Part shown: one piece after another, positions 1 to 11,254 of the stretch | Position numbering within the stretch: the first letter of the stretch is position 1 | Layout of the letters: each line of letters begins with the position of its first letter | Assembly (NCBI GenBank): GCA_030156825.1 | Contig: JASGLU010000010.1 | Location: 1-39,243, forward strand | Length of the DNA stretch: 39,243 nucleotides | Source of the DNA: Candidatus Atribacteria bacterium | GTDB taxonomy: Bacteria > Atribacterota > Atribacteria > Atribacterales > JASGLU01 | Reading direction: 5' to 3' | Program-made: the position numbers and the translations under genes | Notes under the pieces: generated by a model | The model's input: only the letters and a program-made list of their open reading frames with translations | What the model was told of the DNA's origin: nothing | Databases searched by the model: none

Positions 1-16
1 TTAAAGATAAATACTA

Positions 17-131
17 ACCGAGGAAGGAAAGGCATCTTCCTCGGTATTAGGGGGAAAATACCCCCCTAATAACCCCCAAAAACAAAGATAAAAAAGGAAA
101 GTGAGGAAGGTTTTCCTTCCTCACTTTCCTT
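17..131. repeat. Composite hairpin repeat, A and B modules plus long A-like hairpin
   Basis: ACCGAGGAAG-n9-CTTCCTCGGT 17-45; TTAGGGGG-n7-CCCCCTAA 47-69; AAGGAAAGTGAGGAAGG-TTTT-CCTTCCTCACTTTCCTT 94-131 (17 bp perfect stem). Confidence 0.88.
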
Positions 132-239
132 GGTAACTTACACCTATCTCCAGGGGAGAGAAAACCAATGGTTTCAGCTTTTAGAATTTCCTCTTCCTTC
201 AAGGGAGAGGATTAAGGTGAGGGAGGCATAAGGATGGGC

Positions 240-268
240 TCCAGGTTTTCATTACTATCTGGTGGTGC
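240..268. repeat. R2 element, internal fragment (copy 3), upstream of glgA
   Basis: TCCAGGTTTTCATTACTATCTGGTGGTGC vs TCCGTTTTCATTGTTATCTGGTGCTGC at 20907-20933. Confidence 0.65.
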
Positions 269-375
269 AGGAGAAGGAGCTAACCGTCCCTTCCTACTCG
301 ATTAGAAGAACAAAAAAGAATAAAACTAACAGGAAAGGAAAACACTTTCCTCAGAAAAGGGGTGAAAAACTTTAT

Positions 376-1791
376 ATGGAAGTAGCTTTAGTTTCTTCAG
401 AGGCTTATCCTTTTGCACAAAGCGGAGGCATGGGAGATGTGGTGGGAGCTCTTTTTAAATATTTACCCACTTTTGGTTTTACCCCCAGCCTCTTTATTCC
501 TGCCTATTCTACTCTTTTAGAAAAGAGCTCTTTTGTTTTGAAAGAAGAGGTCAGTTTCCCCTTTGGAGACCGCATGATAAAAGCTCAATTTTTTACCAAG
601 GAAGATACAAAAGGGAAAGTGGTGGCGGTAGCGGGAGAAAATTACTTTAACCGGGCGAAAATGTATGGTTATCCTGACGATTTAGAACGGTTTATTTTTT
701 TCTCCCGGGCGGTTTTTGAATATTTAGTGCGCTCTCAAGAGCAACCGTTTGTTCTGCATGCTCACGATTGGCAGAGTGCGCTTGTTTGTGCCTATATTAA
801 AATGTACTGGCCGGCTTACAGAGTAAAGCCCCATAAAACAGTATTTACTATTCACAATTTAGCCTATCAGGGAATAGGCAGTGGAGATTTATTTCGGTTA
901 GTCAATCTCCCAGGTAGATTTTTTACCCATGAATATTTAGAATTTTATGGTAATATCAACCTTTTGAAAGCTGGTCTTATTTTTGGAGAAGTAATCACTA
1001 CTGTCAGTCGGAGTTACGCGCGGGAGATAACTACTGCCGAGTTTGGAGAAGGACTGGATGGTTTAATCCGGGCAATTGCTCAGAGCAAAGGTATTACCGG
1101 GATAGTAAATGGAATTGACCTGGAACAGTTTAATCCGGCAGACGACCCTTATTTAGCGGTTAATTTTACCAAAGATGACTTGACGGGCAAAAAAATCAAT
1201 AAAGAGAAGCTTATCCAGCAGTATTTTGCTTCAGCGGAAGATACCTCTTTACCTTTGATATCCTTTGTTTCCCGGTTGGTAGAGCAGAAAGGACTGGACC
1301 TTATTCTCCGTCAGCCAGATAAATTTTTTAACCTTCCGGTTTTTTGGTTGTTTTTAGGTACCGGAGACGAAGCGTATGAGAAACTACTCAAAAACTTAGA
1401 GAGGCGCTTCCCCCGCTTGCGGGCCGAAATCAAGTTTGATGAAACTTTAGCCCATTGGATATACGGAGCCTCTAATTTTCTGTTGCTTCCTTCCCGATTT
1501 GAGCCTTGTGGTATTTCTCAGCTAATAGCCATGCATTATGGAACTATTCCTATTGTGCGTCGGATAGGAGGTCTGGCAGACACAGTAGTTGATTATCCCT
1601 TTAATCCCAAGTTGAGTAACGGTTTCAGTTTTGACCAGTATAAGTCAGAGGAGCTTTTGCGTGTGTTGCAACGGGCTCTTACTACTTATAACCAGGATTC
1701 CAAACTGATGGAGAGAATGATAGCTAACGCTTTTGATTCAGATTTTTCCTGGGAGAGAGCTATTGGCCACTATGTATCCCTCTATCAATAG
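376..1791 (+). CDS. glgA: Glycogen/starch synthase, GT5 (ADP-glucose type)
   Basis: ORF 262-1791; conserved N-terminus begins at ATG 376 (MEVALVSSEAYPFAQSGGMGDVVGAL); HAHDWQ, TIHNLAYQG, PSRFEPCGISQLIAM motifs. The 38-aa extension from 262 reads through an interspersed repeat and is unlikely to be translated. Confidence 0.93.
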   Translation: MEVALVSSEAYPFAQSGGMGDVVGALFKYLPTFGFTPSLFIPAYSTLLEKSSFVLKEEVSFPFGDRMIKAQFFTKEDTKGKVVAVAGENYFNRAKMYGYPDDLERFIFFSRAVFEYLVRSQEQPFVLHAHDWQSALVCAYIKMYWPAYRVKPHKTVFTIHNLAYQGIGSGDLFRLVNLPGRFFTHEYLEFYGNINLLKAGLIFGEVITTVSRSYAREITTAEFGEGLDGLIRAIAQSKGITGIVNGIDLEQFNPADDPYLAVNFTKDDLTGKKINKEKLIQQYFASAEDTSLPLISFVSRLVEQKGLDLILRQPDKFFNLPVFWLFLGTGDEAYEKLLKNLERRFPRLRAEIKFDETLAHWIYGASNFLLLPSRFEPCGISQLIAMHYGTIPIVRRIGGLADTVVDYPFNPKLSNGFSFDQYKSEELLRVLQRALTTYNQDSKLMERMIANAFDSDFSWERAIGHYVSLYQ

Positions 1792-2410
1792 AAGTTGGAA
1801 GGAAAATCGCCCACTGGTGGTGGGAGTTGCCGGTGGTATGGCCAGTGGAAAAAGCACTTTTTCCCGTTTTTTGGCCCAAAAAGGAGCAAAATTAATTGAC
1901 CTTGACTGGATTGCAAGGGACTTTTCTGATAAAGGGAAACCTCTTTGGGAAGCGATAGTTGCAGGTTTTGGTAGAGAATTTTTAGCCGCCGATGGTACCC
2001 TTGCTCGGAGCAAATTGGGGTGGGTGGTATTCAAAAGTTGGAATAACCTTTTTCTTTTAAATCAACTAACCCATCCTTTTCTTCGGCAGGTGGTGAGGGA
2101 GAAATTAGCTGAATTCAGTGCTTCGGAAATAGTGGTGGTCGATGGAGCGGTTTTGTTTGAGGCTGGTATTTTGAATTGGGTAGATTTTTTAATTTTTATT
2201 GATGCTCCGTTGGGACTGCGTAAAAGTCGGTTGCGAGAAAAAGGTCTTCCAGAACGGGAAATTGACCGGCGAATTAAAAGCCAGAAATTTCTTCCCTGTT
2301 TGCGCCGACGGGCTTGGAAAACAATTTTTAATCAGAACGGTAAAGAACAATTACAGGCAGAAGCAGAAAAAATCTGGTTTGAACTGAGTTCTCACTTATC
2401 CGTTGATTGA
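1772..2410 (+). CDS. coaE: Dephospho-CoA kinase
   Basis: P-loop GVAGGMASGKSTFSRFLAQKGAKLIDLDWIARD and VVVDGAVLFEAG; start ATG 1772 overlaps glgA end by 20 nt. Confidence 0.9.
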   Translation: MYPSINRSWKENRPLVVGVAGGMASGKSTFSRFLAQKGAKLIDLDWIARDFSDKGKPLWEAIVAGFGREFLAADGTLARSKLGWVVFKSWNNLFLLNQLTHPFLRQVVREKLAEFSASEIVVVDGAVLFEAGILNWVDFLIFIDAPLGLRKSRLREKGLPEREIDRRIKSQKFLPCLRRRAWKTIFNQNGKEQLQAEAEKIWFELSSHLSVD

Positions 2411-2500
2411 TTCGGGGGTAAGGAATAGAAAGTTAAAGTTTTTGTTAAAAAAACATGGATTAGTAAGGAACAAAAGTGTGGGAGTGGATGTTAGTCCAAA

Positions 2501-4564
2501 ATGGATACTTTACAGGTAAAGAGCGGGGAATTTGAACTTTCTTCTTCCTTCTCCCCCCAGGGCGACCAGCCACAAGCAATTGAGAAGCTGGTTGATGGTT
2601 TACGGCGGGGGTATCGCTATCAGACTTTGATTGGTGTAACCGGATCGGGTAAAACTTTTACCATGGCCAATTTGATTGCCCGATTTAATCGACCGGCTTT
2701 GATTATTTCCCATAACAAGACCTTAGCTGCCCAGCTTTACAGTGAGATGAAAAGCTTTTTCCCGAAAAACCGGGTGGAATATTTTGTCAGTTATTATGAT
2801 TACTATCAGCCCGAAGCCTATGTTCCTGAATATGACCTTTTTATTGAAAAAGACGCCTCGGTTAATCAACAGCTTGATCGCCTGCGGCTTTCTGCTACCA
2901 GCTCTTTAATGGAAAGAAACGATGTGATAATTGTAGCTTCGGTTTCCTGCATTTATGGTATAGGTTCTCCCCAGGAGTATCAAAAAAGGGTTTTTCATGT
3001 GCGGTTGGGTGATCGTTGGGATCGCAGAGATTTTGTCCATCGATTGGTGGAGCTTTTATACGAGAGGAACGAGATAGAGTTCACCCCCGGTCGGTTTCGA
3101 ATGAAGGGCGATGTGGTGGAGTTATTTCCAGCTTATAATGAACCTGCTATTCGCTTTGAGTTCTGGGGTGACCAGGTGGATAAGATTAAAACTTTCGACC
3201 CGGTGAGTGGAAAAAGTTTACAGCAGTTGGAAGAAGTTTTCGTTTACCCGGCCAAGCATTATTTGGTGGATCGTGATATTTTTCAACAAGCTTTAAGAAA
3301 CATAGAGAGAGAAATGACCGAAAGGGTAAACTATTTTTTGTCTCAAGGTAAAGTGGTAGAGGCAGAAAGACTCCAGCGGCGAACTCTTTATGATTTGGAA
3401 TTACTACGCGAGACCGGTTACTGCGCGGGAATTGAGAATTATTCCCGCCATCTGGATGGCCGGAATCCGGGGGAGCCTCCCTATACTCTGATTGATTATT
3501 TTCCAGAGGATTTCTTAGTTATTATTGATGAGTCTCATGTGACCATTCCTCAGCTAAGAGGAATGTTTGAAGGGGATAAAGCGCGCAAACAAAGCCTGGT
3601 TGAATATGGATTTCGTCTTCCTTCTGCCTTTGATAATCGGCCACTTAAATTTGAAGAGTTTGAGCAGAAAATACCGAGAGCGGTTTTTGTTTCCGCCACT
3701 CCTGGTCCTTACGAACTCTCTTTGAGTGAACAGGTGGTAGAACAGCTTATTCGGCCTACAGGATTGATTGACCCGGCGATCGAAGTTCGTCCGGCTACCG
3801 GTCAGGTGGAAGACCTTTTGACCGAAATTAAGCGGGTTATCAAAAAAAATCAGCGGGTGTTGGTAACCACTTTGACCAAGAAGAGCGCAGAAGACCTGAG
3901 TGATTATCTTTTCCAAATGGGGATTAAGGTACAGTATCTTCACTCGGAAGTGGATACTTTAGAAAGGGCTAAAATTATCAAAGACCTAAGGTCGGGTAAG
4001 TTTGATGTTTTAGTGGGGGTTAATCTTCTTCGGGAAGGGCTTGATTTGCCCGAGGTGTCTTTAGTGGCAATTTTGGATGCGGATAAAGAAGGGTTCTTGC
4101 GGTCAGAGGTGTCTTTAATTCAGACAATTGGCAGAGCGGCTAGAAACCTGGAAGGTCGGGCTATTCTTTATGCCGACCAGTGGACCGGTTCCATCAAAAG
4201 AGCGGTGGAGGAAACCCAGAGGAGACGAAGCATCCAGCAAGAGTTTAATTTAGCCCATAATATTCAACCCCAAACTATCGTGAAAAAAATCCAGGCTTTG
4301 CTTCCTGAGGTAGTTGGCCTTTCTTCTGAGGCAGAAGAAACCCTGGCTCAGTTGGAAAGCTGGAAAGAACAGGCTTCGCCAGCAGAAATGATAAAAATTA
4401 TGGAACAAGAAATGATGAGGGCGGCTGAAAATTTAGAATTTGAGAAAGCAGCCCTTCTTCGAGATGAAATACTCCGTTTACGAGGAGAGAAAACGAGGGA
4501 TAAAATCGATGGAAAATCACATCCTAATAAAAGGCGCCAGAGAAAACAATCTAAAAAATATTGA
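2501..4564 (+). CDS. uvrB: Excinuclease ABC subunit B
   Basis: [17 protein letters not shown], beta-hairpin [48 protein letters not shown]-terminal UVR domain. Confidence 0.98.
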   Translation: MDTLQVKSGEFELSSSFSPQGDQPQAIEKLVDGLRRGYRYQTLIGVTGSGKTFTMANLIARFNRPALIISHNKTLAAQLYSEMKSFFPKNRVEYFVSYYDYYQPEAYVPEYDLFIEKDASVNQQLDRLRLSATSSLMERNDVIIVASVSCIYGIGSPQEYQKRVFHVRLGDRWDRRDFVHRLVELLYERNEIEFTPGRFRMKGDVVELFPAYNEPAIRFEFWGDQVDKIKTFDPVSGKSLQQLEEVFVYPAKHYLVDRDIFQQALRNIEREMTERVNYFLSQGKVVEAERLQRRTLYDLELLRETGYCAGIENYSRHLDGRNPGEPPYTLIDYFPEDFLVIIDESHVTIPQLRGMFEGDKARKQSLVEYGFRLPSAFDNRPLKFEEFEQKIPRAVFVSATPGPYELSLSEQVVEQLIRPTGLIDPAIEVRPATGQVEDLLTEIKRVIKKNQRVLVTTLTKKSAEDLSDYLFQMGIKVQYLHSEVDTLERAKIIKDLRSGKFDVLVGVNLLREGLDLPEVSLVAILDADKEGFLRSEVSLIQTIGRAARNLEGRAILYADQWTGSIKRAVEETQRRRSIQQEFNLAHNIQPQTIVKKIQALLPEVVGLSSEAEETLAQLESWKEQASPAEMIKIMEQEMMRAAENLEFEKAALLRDEILRLRGEKTRDKIDGKSHPNKRRQRKQSKKY

Positions 4565-7313
4565 TCTTGAGATACCGCGTAATCAACTGGTAGTTATTAC
4601 CGGCTTGTCCGGTTCGGGAAAATCTTCTTTAGCTTTTGATACCATTTATGCCGAAGGACAGAGACGGTATCTGGAGTCTCTCTCTTCCTATGCCCGTCAG
4701 TTTTTGGAAAAGATGGAAAAACCCAAAGTGGATTTGATTGAAGGTTTATCCCCGGCTATTGCCATCAATCAAAAAGCCACCTCTCACAATCCTCGCTCGA
4801 CGGTGGGGACTGTTACCGAAATATATGACTATTTACGGGTTTTGTTTGCCCGATGTGGGCAGGTATTCTGCCCGGAGTGCGGACGACCGATATCTTGCCA
4901 GACGGTTCAGCAAATGACAGACGAAGTTCTTTCTCTACCCACTTCCACCAGGACTCTGGTCATGGCTCCTTTGGTGACAGGGAGGAAAGGGGAATATCGA
5001 AAACTTCTGGCTGATTTATTGAAGAATGGTTTTGTCCGGGTAAGGATAGATGGCGAAATAATAGAGTTAGAAGATTGGGAAAACATTGAGCTTGACCGTA
5101 CTAAAAAACATACTATTGATTTGGTAATAGATCGCTTGATAATAGAAAAAGGGACCGAAAGAAGAATAGCCGACTCGATTGAAATTGCTCTCCGCTATGG
5201 GCGAGGTTTGATGAAGCTTTTGGTAATCGAAGAGGAAGGGAAAGAGTACGAGCGAATTTTCAGCGAAAATTTCGCCTGTGCTGACTGTGGCATCAATTTT
5301 CCGGAAATCAACCCTCGGATGTTTTCCTTTAATAACCCTTATGGTGCCTGTCCTACTTGTGGAGGATTGGGCTATTTATCGGTGGTGGATCCTGACTTAG
5401 TGGTTCCTGACTGGTCAAAAACCATTGAAGAAGGAGCAATAATTCCCTGGATGGAAGAGGAGGAACCGATAGCCAGCTGGCGACTGAAAAAGCTTCGAGG
5501 GCAAGGGGTGAGAGTTAATCTTCCTTTCAGGGAATTGAGTGAAGACGAGCGAAAAATAGTGTTTCAAGGTAATTCCCATCTGGAAGGGGTTATCTCTCAG
5601 CTGGAGCGAAAGCTGGCGCTTGCTCGGGGTTGGTGGGAGCAGGAGGAAGTGGCTCCTTTTCTTTCCACTCAGACTTGCCCAAAATGTGAGGGAGATCGCC
5701 TGCGCCGGGAAAGTTTAGCTGTCAAGATTGGTGGTTTTTCTATTGGTGACCTTTCTCGTTTTACGGTGGAGGAGCTGTTCGCTTTTTTTGAACGTTTTGC
5801 TTTTACTGGTAACGAATCAATAATTGCCCAGCCTATCCTGCGGGAAATAAAATCCCGACTTAACTTTTTAAAAGAGGTGGGCCTTGATTATTTAACCCTT
5901 AACCGAACTGCTTCCACCTTGTCGGGGGGAGAATCACAAAGGATTCGACTGGCTACCCAGATTGGCTCCGGCTTGGTAGGGGTGCTTTATGTGTTGGATG
6001 AACCCACGATAGGCCTTCACCCGCGGGATAACCAGCGATTGATCAATACCTTGAAAAGATTGAGAGATTTAGGGAATACGGTGGTAGTGGTAGAACACGA
6101 TCCTGATACTATTAGAGCGGCCGATTTTGTAGTAGACATTGGACCGGGGGCGGGAGAACGGGGAGGACTTGTGGTAGCTACCGGTTCTCCTCAGGAAATT
6201 GCCAACCACCCTGATAGTCTAACCGGCCTTTATCTTAGCGGTAGAAGAAAGATTCCGGTTTCCCTTCCTCGAAAGAGTCCAGATAACGGATGGTTGGTAA
6301 TCAGGAAAGCTCGGGCGAATAATTTGAAGAATATAGACGTGAAAATACCCCTCGGCCTTTTGGTAGGAGTTACCGGTGTATCCGGATCTGGTAAAAGTAC
6401 TTTGCTGGATAACATTATCTATCGTTCTTTGGCTAGGAAGCTATACTATTCCCCTTTAGTTCCGGGAGAGCATGAAGCAATAGAAGGGGCAGAATTGATA
6501 GATAAAGTAGTGGTAATTGACCAATCCCCGATTGGCAGAACCCCGCGTTCCAATCCGGCCACTTATACCGGCGTATTTACTGAAATCAGAAACCTTTTTG
6601 CCAGGCTGCCCGAATCTCGAGCTCGAGGTTATAAACCGGGCCGGTTCAGTTTTAATGTAAAGGGTGGTAGGTGTGAAGCCTGTCAGGGTAACGGAGTGCT
6701 TAAAATAGAAATGCATTTTTTGCCGGATGTGTTTGTTACCTGTGAGCATTGTAAAGGGAAAAGATATGCCCGGGAAACGCTGGACATTCGGTATAAAGGA
6801 AAAAATATTGCCGAAGTGTTAGACTTGAGTTTGGAAGACGCTTTAGCTTTTTTCCAGAATATTCCGACTATTCGTCGCAAGTTAGAGATTCTCTGCCAGG
6901 TGGGTTTAGGTTATATTAAACTGGGACAGCCGGCTACCACCTTATCGGGAGGAGAGGCTCAGAGAATCAAACTTGCTCGAGAGCTGAGTAAAATAGCTAC
7001 CGGAAGAACTATTTATTTGCTGGACGAACCAACTACCGGTCTTCATTTTGCCGATGTAGAGAAGTTACTGAATGTTCTGCTTGAGCTGCGTCGACGGGGT
7101 AATACGGTGATGGTGATTGAACATAATCTGGAAATTGTTAAATCGTGTGATTATATTATTGATTTGGGTCCAGAAGGAGGGGAGAAGGGCGGATATATAG
7201 TAGTTCAGGGCACTCCAGAAGAAGTAGCGGCTACTCCTGGTTCTTACACCGGCCAGGTTTTGAAAGAGGTGCTAACGATTGAAGAAGAAAGAGTATGCTC
7301 GGTTGGAAGTTAA
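4509..7313 (+). CDS. uvrA: Excinuclease ABC subunit A
   Basis: [40 protein letters not shown], CxxC zinc motifs, two ABC signature regions ([26 protein letters not shown]). Start ATG 4509 with upstream GAGGG; overlaps uvrB by 56 nt. Confidence 0.98.
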   Translation: MENHILIKGARENNLKNIDLEIPRNQLVVITGLSGSGKSSLAFDTIYAEGQRRYLESLSSYARQFLEKMEKPKVDLIEGLSPAIAINQKATSHNPRSTVGTVTEIYDYLRVLFARCGQVFCPECGRPISCQTVQQMTDEVLSLPTSTRTLVMAPLVTGRKGEYRKLLADLLKNGFVRVRIDGEIIELEDWENIELDRTKKHTIDLVIDRLIIEKGTERRIADSIEIALRYGRGLMKLLVIEEEGKEYERIFSENFACADCGINFPEINPRMFSFNNPYGACPTCGGLGYLSVVDPDLVVPDWSKTIEEGAIIPWMEEEEPIASWRLKKLRGQGVRVNLPFRELSEDERKIVFQGNSHLEGVISQLERKLALARGWWEQEEVAPFLSTQTCPKCEGDRLRRESLAVKIGGFSIGDLSRFTVEELFAFFERFAFTGNESIIAQPILREIKSRLNFLKEVGLDYLTLNRTASTLSGGESQRIRLATQIGSGLVGVLYVLDEPTIGLHPRDNQRLINTLKRLRDLGNTVVVVEHDPDTIRAADFVVDIGPGAGERGGLVVATGSPQEIANHPDSLTGLYLSGRRKIPVSLPRKSPDNGWLVIRKARANNLKNIDVKIPLGLLVGVTGVSGSGKSTLLDNIIYRSLARKLYYSPLVPGEHEAIEGAELIDKVVVIDQSPIGRTPRSNPATYTGVFTEIRNLFARLPESRARGYKPGRFSFNVKGGRCEACQGNGVLKIEMHFLPDVFVTCEHCKGKRYARETLDIRYKGKNIAEVLDLSLEDALAFFQNIPTIRRKLEILCQVGLGYIKLGQPATTLSGGEAQRIKLARELSKIATGRTIYLLDEPTTGLHFADVEKLLNVLLELRRRGNTVMVIEHNLEIVKSCDYIIDLGPEGGEKGGYIVVQGTPEEVAATPGSYTGQVLKEVLTIEEERVCSVGS

Positions 7314-9117
7314 AAAAGACAACCTGGAAGAGCTTCCTTCTACCTGTGGGGTTTATCTTTTCCAGGATGAGTCGGGAGAGACCATCTATGTTGGGAAAGC
7401 GGTAAACATTAAAAATAGAGTTCGGTCTCATTTCCATAATTATCCTCTTTCTCCACTCAAACAGGAGATGAAAGAGCGGGTTTCGCAGGTGAGTTATATC
7501 CTGACTGAAGACGAAAATGAAGCCTTACTTTTGGAAGAAGAACTGATTAAGAGTGCTCAACCTCGGTATAACTTAAGGTTGAAGGATGATAAAAGCTACC
7601 CTTATTTACGGATCGATTCGAGCGGCTCTTTTCCGGCAATCAGATTGAGTCGAAAAAAGATAGCTCGGGAAGGACGATTTTTTGGTCCTTTCACCGACGT
7701 TAAAGGAGCAAGACAGGGTTTGAAAACTTTGCGTTCAGTTTTTCTCCTTCGGAGTTGTCGGGTAGCTGAGAGTCGATTCCCCCTGGCCCGTCCCTGCCTG
7801 GATTTTCAATTGGGCCTCTGCAGTGCCCCTTGTGCTGGTCTGATTTCTCCGGAAGATTACCAGAAAAATGTGAACCAGGCTATTTCTTTTTTAAATGGTG
7901 ATTATCAGCTGGTATCTGCCTGGTTAGAGGAAGAGATGAAAAAGGCAGCTCGGAATCTTAATTTCGAATTGGCTGCTTCTTACCGTGACCGTTTAAGAGC
8001 GGTTAAAAAACTTTTGGCCCGTTATCGATTGGTTTTGCCTGAACCCCAAGATATTGATTTTTTGGAAGCAAAGGTGGAAGTGAATATAGCAGCGATAGCT
8101 CTTTTGAAAGTAAGGAAGGGTAGATTGATTGGTTGTGAAAATCTTTTTGTTTCCGGAGAGAACCTGGAAAAAGAACAGGTGATAAGGCAGTTTATAGATG
8201 AATTCTATCTCGATTACTTTTCTTTACCCTCTCGAGTTTGTTTAAGTATAAAGGCGGTTGCTCAAAAGGAAATTGTTGAAGAAGTTGGAGGCAGGAGCTG
8301 TATTTTTTCCGGTCCCAAAAGCCAGGCGGAGCAAGAGTTATTAGAGTTTACCCTGGAAAATTGTCGGAAAAACCTTGAATTGAGGAGTAGCCGACTTAAA
8401 AAAAGAGAGATGGAAATAGAAACGAAGTTGAAAGAAATGCAATCGCTTTTTAATCTTCCTGCTTTGCCCCGGAGGATTTCCGGCGTGGATATTTCGAATT
8501 TTCAAGGAGGAGAAGCAGTAGGGTCGGTAGTTTCTTTTTGGAATGGCTTGCCGGATAAAACTCACTATCGGAAATTTATTATTAAAAGAACTGATTATCC
8601 CAACGATTACCAGATGATGGCCGAGGTTTTGGAACGTTACTTAGGAAAAGTGCGCACCGGTGATTTTGTTTTTCCTGACCTTATCCTGGTAGATGGGGGA
8701 AAGGGGCAACTTTCTACTGCGCAAAAAGCAAGGGACCTTTTGGCCCTTAAAATTCCCATCATTTCTCTGGCTAAGGAGTTTGAAGAAATTTATCTGGAAG
8801 GGCACCCCGACCCAATTCGCCTGCCAGAAAACTCATCAGTTTTACAGCTTTTGCAGCGGATTAGAAACGAGGCCCATCGGTTTGCTGTTTCTTTCCACAG
8901 AAAAAGAAGAAACGATCGTGCATTCCATTCTGTTTTAGACGGAGTAAAGGGAATTGGGCCCAAACGCCGGCAGAAATTAATGATAGCTCTGGATAATTTA
9001 GAGGATATCTTAAAGCAGGATAGTGTCGAGTTAAGCAAAAATTTACAGATTCCAAGGCCGATAATTGATGATTTAAAGGAAAAAGTGGCTAACTTGGAGA
9101 AGGGTCATGGAGTTTAA
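7279..9117 (+). CDS. uvrC: Excinuclease ABC subunit C
   Basis: GIY-YIG domain ([30 protein letters not shown]), UVR domain, RNase H-like region ([17 protein letters not shown]), C-terminal HhH. TTG start 7279 preceded by AGAGGTG. Confidence 0.96.
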   Translation: MKKKEYARLEVKKDNLEELPSTCGVYLFQDESGETIYVGKAVNIKNRVRSHFHNYPLSPLKQEMKERVSQVSYILTEDENEALLLEEELIKSAQPRYNLRLKDDKSYPYLRIDSSGSFPAIRLSRKKIAREGRFFGPFTDVKGARQGLKTLRSVFLLRSCRVAESRFPLARPCLDFQLGLCSAPCAGLISPEDYQKNVNQAISFLNGDYQLVSAWLEEEMKKAARNLNFELAASYRDRLRAVKKLLARYRLVLPEPQDIDFLEAKVEVNIAAIALLKVRKGRLIGCENLFVSGENLEKEQVIRQFIDEFYLDYFSLPSRVCLSIKAVAQKEIVEEVGGRSCIFSGPKSQAEQELLEFTLENCRKNLELRSSRLKKREMEIETKLKEMQSLFNLPALPRRISGVDISNFQGGEAVGSVVSFWNGLPDKTHYRKFIIKRTDYPNDYQMMAEVLERYLGKVRTGDFVFPDLILVDGGKGQLSTAQKARDLLALKIPIISLAKEFEEIYLEGHPDPIRLPENSSVLQLLQRIRNEAHRFAVSFHRKRRNDRAFHSVLDGVKGIGPKRRQKLMIALDNLEDILKQDSVELSKNLQIPRPIIDDLKEKVANLEKGHGV

Positions 9118-10030
9118 CCGTTGTTTAAGAGACGAACTTTACTCTATTTTACCCACCCAAAAAGAGGAGTTAAAGCAAGAGTGGTTAGGTCTTTTTTGGG
9201 GCGGGGGAACGGTTAAAAAACAAAAAGCTTCGGTTTTTCTCCAGTTTTCTCATCGAGACTTAGGTTTAATCAAAAAATTGTTATTTATTCAAAAAAAGTT
9301 ATATCCGGAACTTTCCCACAACCTTTATCAAATGCAAAAAGAGGGGATTAATTCCGGCTCTTTTTTTATTCTGGAATTTCCTGTTTCGCAAGCGATACTG
9401 GTTGATTTAAAGCTTTATGATTTGGGGGAAGGAGAACTTTTTTCTGGAGCAGAGGAAGGCTTTCATTTTTTGAGAGGTCTGTTTGAGGCAAGAGGTTATA
9501 TCGACGACCCTGGCCGAGCTTATCATCTGGAACTGAGACTAAATTCAAAGAATGTAGCCGAATTTCTGTTTTCTTTTTTAAGAGATAAAGCGCTTTCTTT
9601 TTCTCTTCGTCGGGAGAAAGAAGGGTACAACCTTTACTCCAAAAATGCCCAGACTATCGGTTTTTTCCTGCAGGCAATTGCTGCTTCTCACAGTTATTTG
9701 TTGTTTGAAAAAACTTTAACCGAAAAAGCCACTCTCAACAGCTTAACCCGTTGGGTTAACTGTGAAACCTCTAATGTGGAAAGAACTATCCGTTCCTCTA
9801 TTAGGTTAAGAAATAAAATCCAGCACTTAGGGGTGACCTCGCTTCCCAAGCGGTTGAAAGAAGTGGCTTTCCTTCGACTGCACTATCCCTGGGCTTCTAT
9901 CCGTGAGCTGGGTGAACTTTGCTCTCCCCCTCTTTCAAAAAGCGAAGTGTATCGCCGGTTAAAAGAAATAGAAAAGATAGCCGACCAGGCAGAATCTGCT
10001 TCTGACCGGTTTACAAAAAAAGAAAAATAA
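9107..10030 (+). CDS. whiA: WhiA-family regulator (DUF199: degenerate LAGLIDADG domain + HTH)
   Basis: C-terminal WVNCETSNVERTIRSSIRLRNKI...LPKRLKEVAFLRLHYPWASIRELGELCSPPLSKSEVYRRLKEIEKIA matches the WhiA HTH pattern; N-terminal domain carries FLRGLFEARGYIDDPGRAYHLEL. Confidence 0.88.
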   Translation: MEFNRCLRDELYSILPTQKEELKQEWLGLFWGGGTVKKQKASVFLQFSHRDLGLIKKLLFIQKKLYPELSHNLYQMQKEGINSGSFFILEFPVSQAILVDLKLYDLGEGELFSGAEEGFHFLRGLFEARGYIDDPGRAYHLELRLNSKNVAEFLFSFLRDKALSFSLRREKEGYNLYSKNAQTIGFFLQAIAASHSYLLFEKTLTEKATLNSLTRWVNCETSNVERTIRSSIRLRNKIQHLGVTSLPKRLKEVAFLRLHYPWASIRELGELCSPPLSKSEVYRRLKEIEKIADQAESASDRFTKKEK

Positions 10031-10097
10031 TTTACAATATTTTTAAGTAAATTTCAACTATTTTTAATATATTATTGATAAAGAGGAGGAAAAATAG

Positions 10098-11204
10098 ATG
10101 GCTGGTGTAAATTTAAAAAGTGTGGTTAAACGATTTGGGAATGTAGTAGCCGTAAACAAGATAGATTTGGACATTCCCGACCAGGGATTTACTGTTTTAG
10201 TAGGTCCTTCTGGATGCGGAAAAACCACTACCCTTCGGATGATAGCAGGCTTAGAAGAGCTGGACGAGGGGGAAATTTATATTGGTGATAAGCTGGTGAA
10301 CGATGTCCCTCCCAAAGACCGGGATATTGCTATGGTTTTTCAAAATTATGCTCTCTACCCTCATATGGATGTGTACAACAACATGGCTTTTGGACTGAAG
10401 TTGAGGAAATTTCCTAAATCGGAAATTGACCAACGGGTTAAAGAAGCAGCCACTATTTTGGGAATTCAAGAACTGCTTAATCGAAAACCTAAACAGCTTT
10501 CCGGTGGTCAGCGGCAGCGGGTGGCCGTAGGCAGGGCCATTGTGCGTCACCCCAAGGTATTTTTATTTGATGAGCCCCTTTCCAATTTAGATGCCAAGCT
10601 GCGCGTACAGATGAGGGCTGAGCTATCCAAGCTACACGACCGCTTGAAAACCACTATGATTTACGTAACCCACGACCAGATAGAGGCTATGACCATGGGA
10701 GACCAAATTGTAGTTCTCAAAGACGGACTTATTCAGCAAGTTGGTTCTCCGCTCGACCTCTATAATAAGCCAGCTAACAAGTTTGTGGCTGGCTTTATTG
10801 GTACGCCTTCTACCAACTTTGTTGAGGTAGTGGTGAAAAAAGAAGGGGATAACCTCTTTTTGGATGGACAAACCTTCCGGATTCGCATTCCGGATGAGCA
10901 TCGTTCCCTGCTGGAACCTTACGTAGATCGGGAAGTAACCTGGGGAGTTAGACCACAAGATATTTATGATGCTGCTGTTTCCCATGATATGGTCCGGGAA
11001 GGTGAAAACGTGATCGATACTCAGGTAGATGTGATAGAGCCTTTAGGCTCAGAGCAGATTATTTACCTTACCGCTGGACCTCATACCCTGGTAGCTACCT
11101 TGGATATGCAGACTGTAACCGAGGTAGGTGCCCCGCTCAAAATAGTAGTAGATATTCCAAAAACGCATGTTTTTGATGCGGAAACAGAAAAGGCTATTTT
11201 CTGA
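10098..11204 (+). CDS. ugpC: Carbohydrate ABC transporter ATPase, MalK/UgpC/MsmX family
   Basis: Walker A GPSGCGKTTTLRMIAGLEELDEGEI, LSGGQRQRVAVGRAIV, VFLFDEPLSNLDAKLR, C-terminal TOBE-type domain (TWGVRPQDI). AGGAGG RBS at 10084-10089. No cognate permease nearby. Confidence 0.93.
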   Translation: MAGVNLKSVVKRFGNVVAVNKIDLDIPDQGFTVLVGPSGCGKTTTLRMIAGLEELDEGEIYIGDKLVNDVPPKDRDIAMVFQNYALYPHMDVYNNMAFGLKLRKFPKSEIDQRVKEAATILGIQELLNRKPKQLSGGQRQRVAVGRAIVRHPKVFLFDEPLSNLDAKLRVQMRAELSKLHDRLKTTMIYVTHDQIEAMTMGDQIVVLKDGLIQQVGSPLDLYNKPANKFVAGFIGTPSTNFVEVVVKKEGDNLFLDGQTFRIRIPDEHRSLLEPYVDREVTWGVRPQDIYDAAVSHDMVREGENVIDTQVDVIEPLGSEQIIYLTAGPHTLVATLDMQTVTEVGAPLKIVVDIPKTHVFDAETEKAIF

Positions 11205-11213
11205 GTTGTTTTC

Positions 11214-11244
11214 AAAAGGCGCCTGTGTGGGCGCCTTTTTTTTT
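11214..11244 (+). terminator. Intrinsic terminator downstream of the ugpC-like gene
   Basis: AAAAGGCGCC-tgtgtg-GGCGCC followed by nine T residues. Confidence 0.92.
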
Positions 11245-11254
11245 GGAGCAATGG

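Noticed and set aside
262-375. N-terminal extension of GlgA (MVQEKELTVPSYSIRRTKK...)
   Set aside because: Encoded by repeat-derived sequence; canonical GlgA begins at ATG 376.
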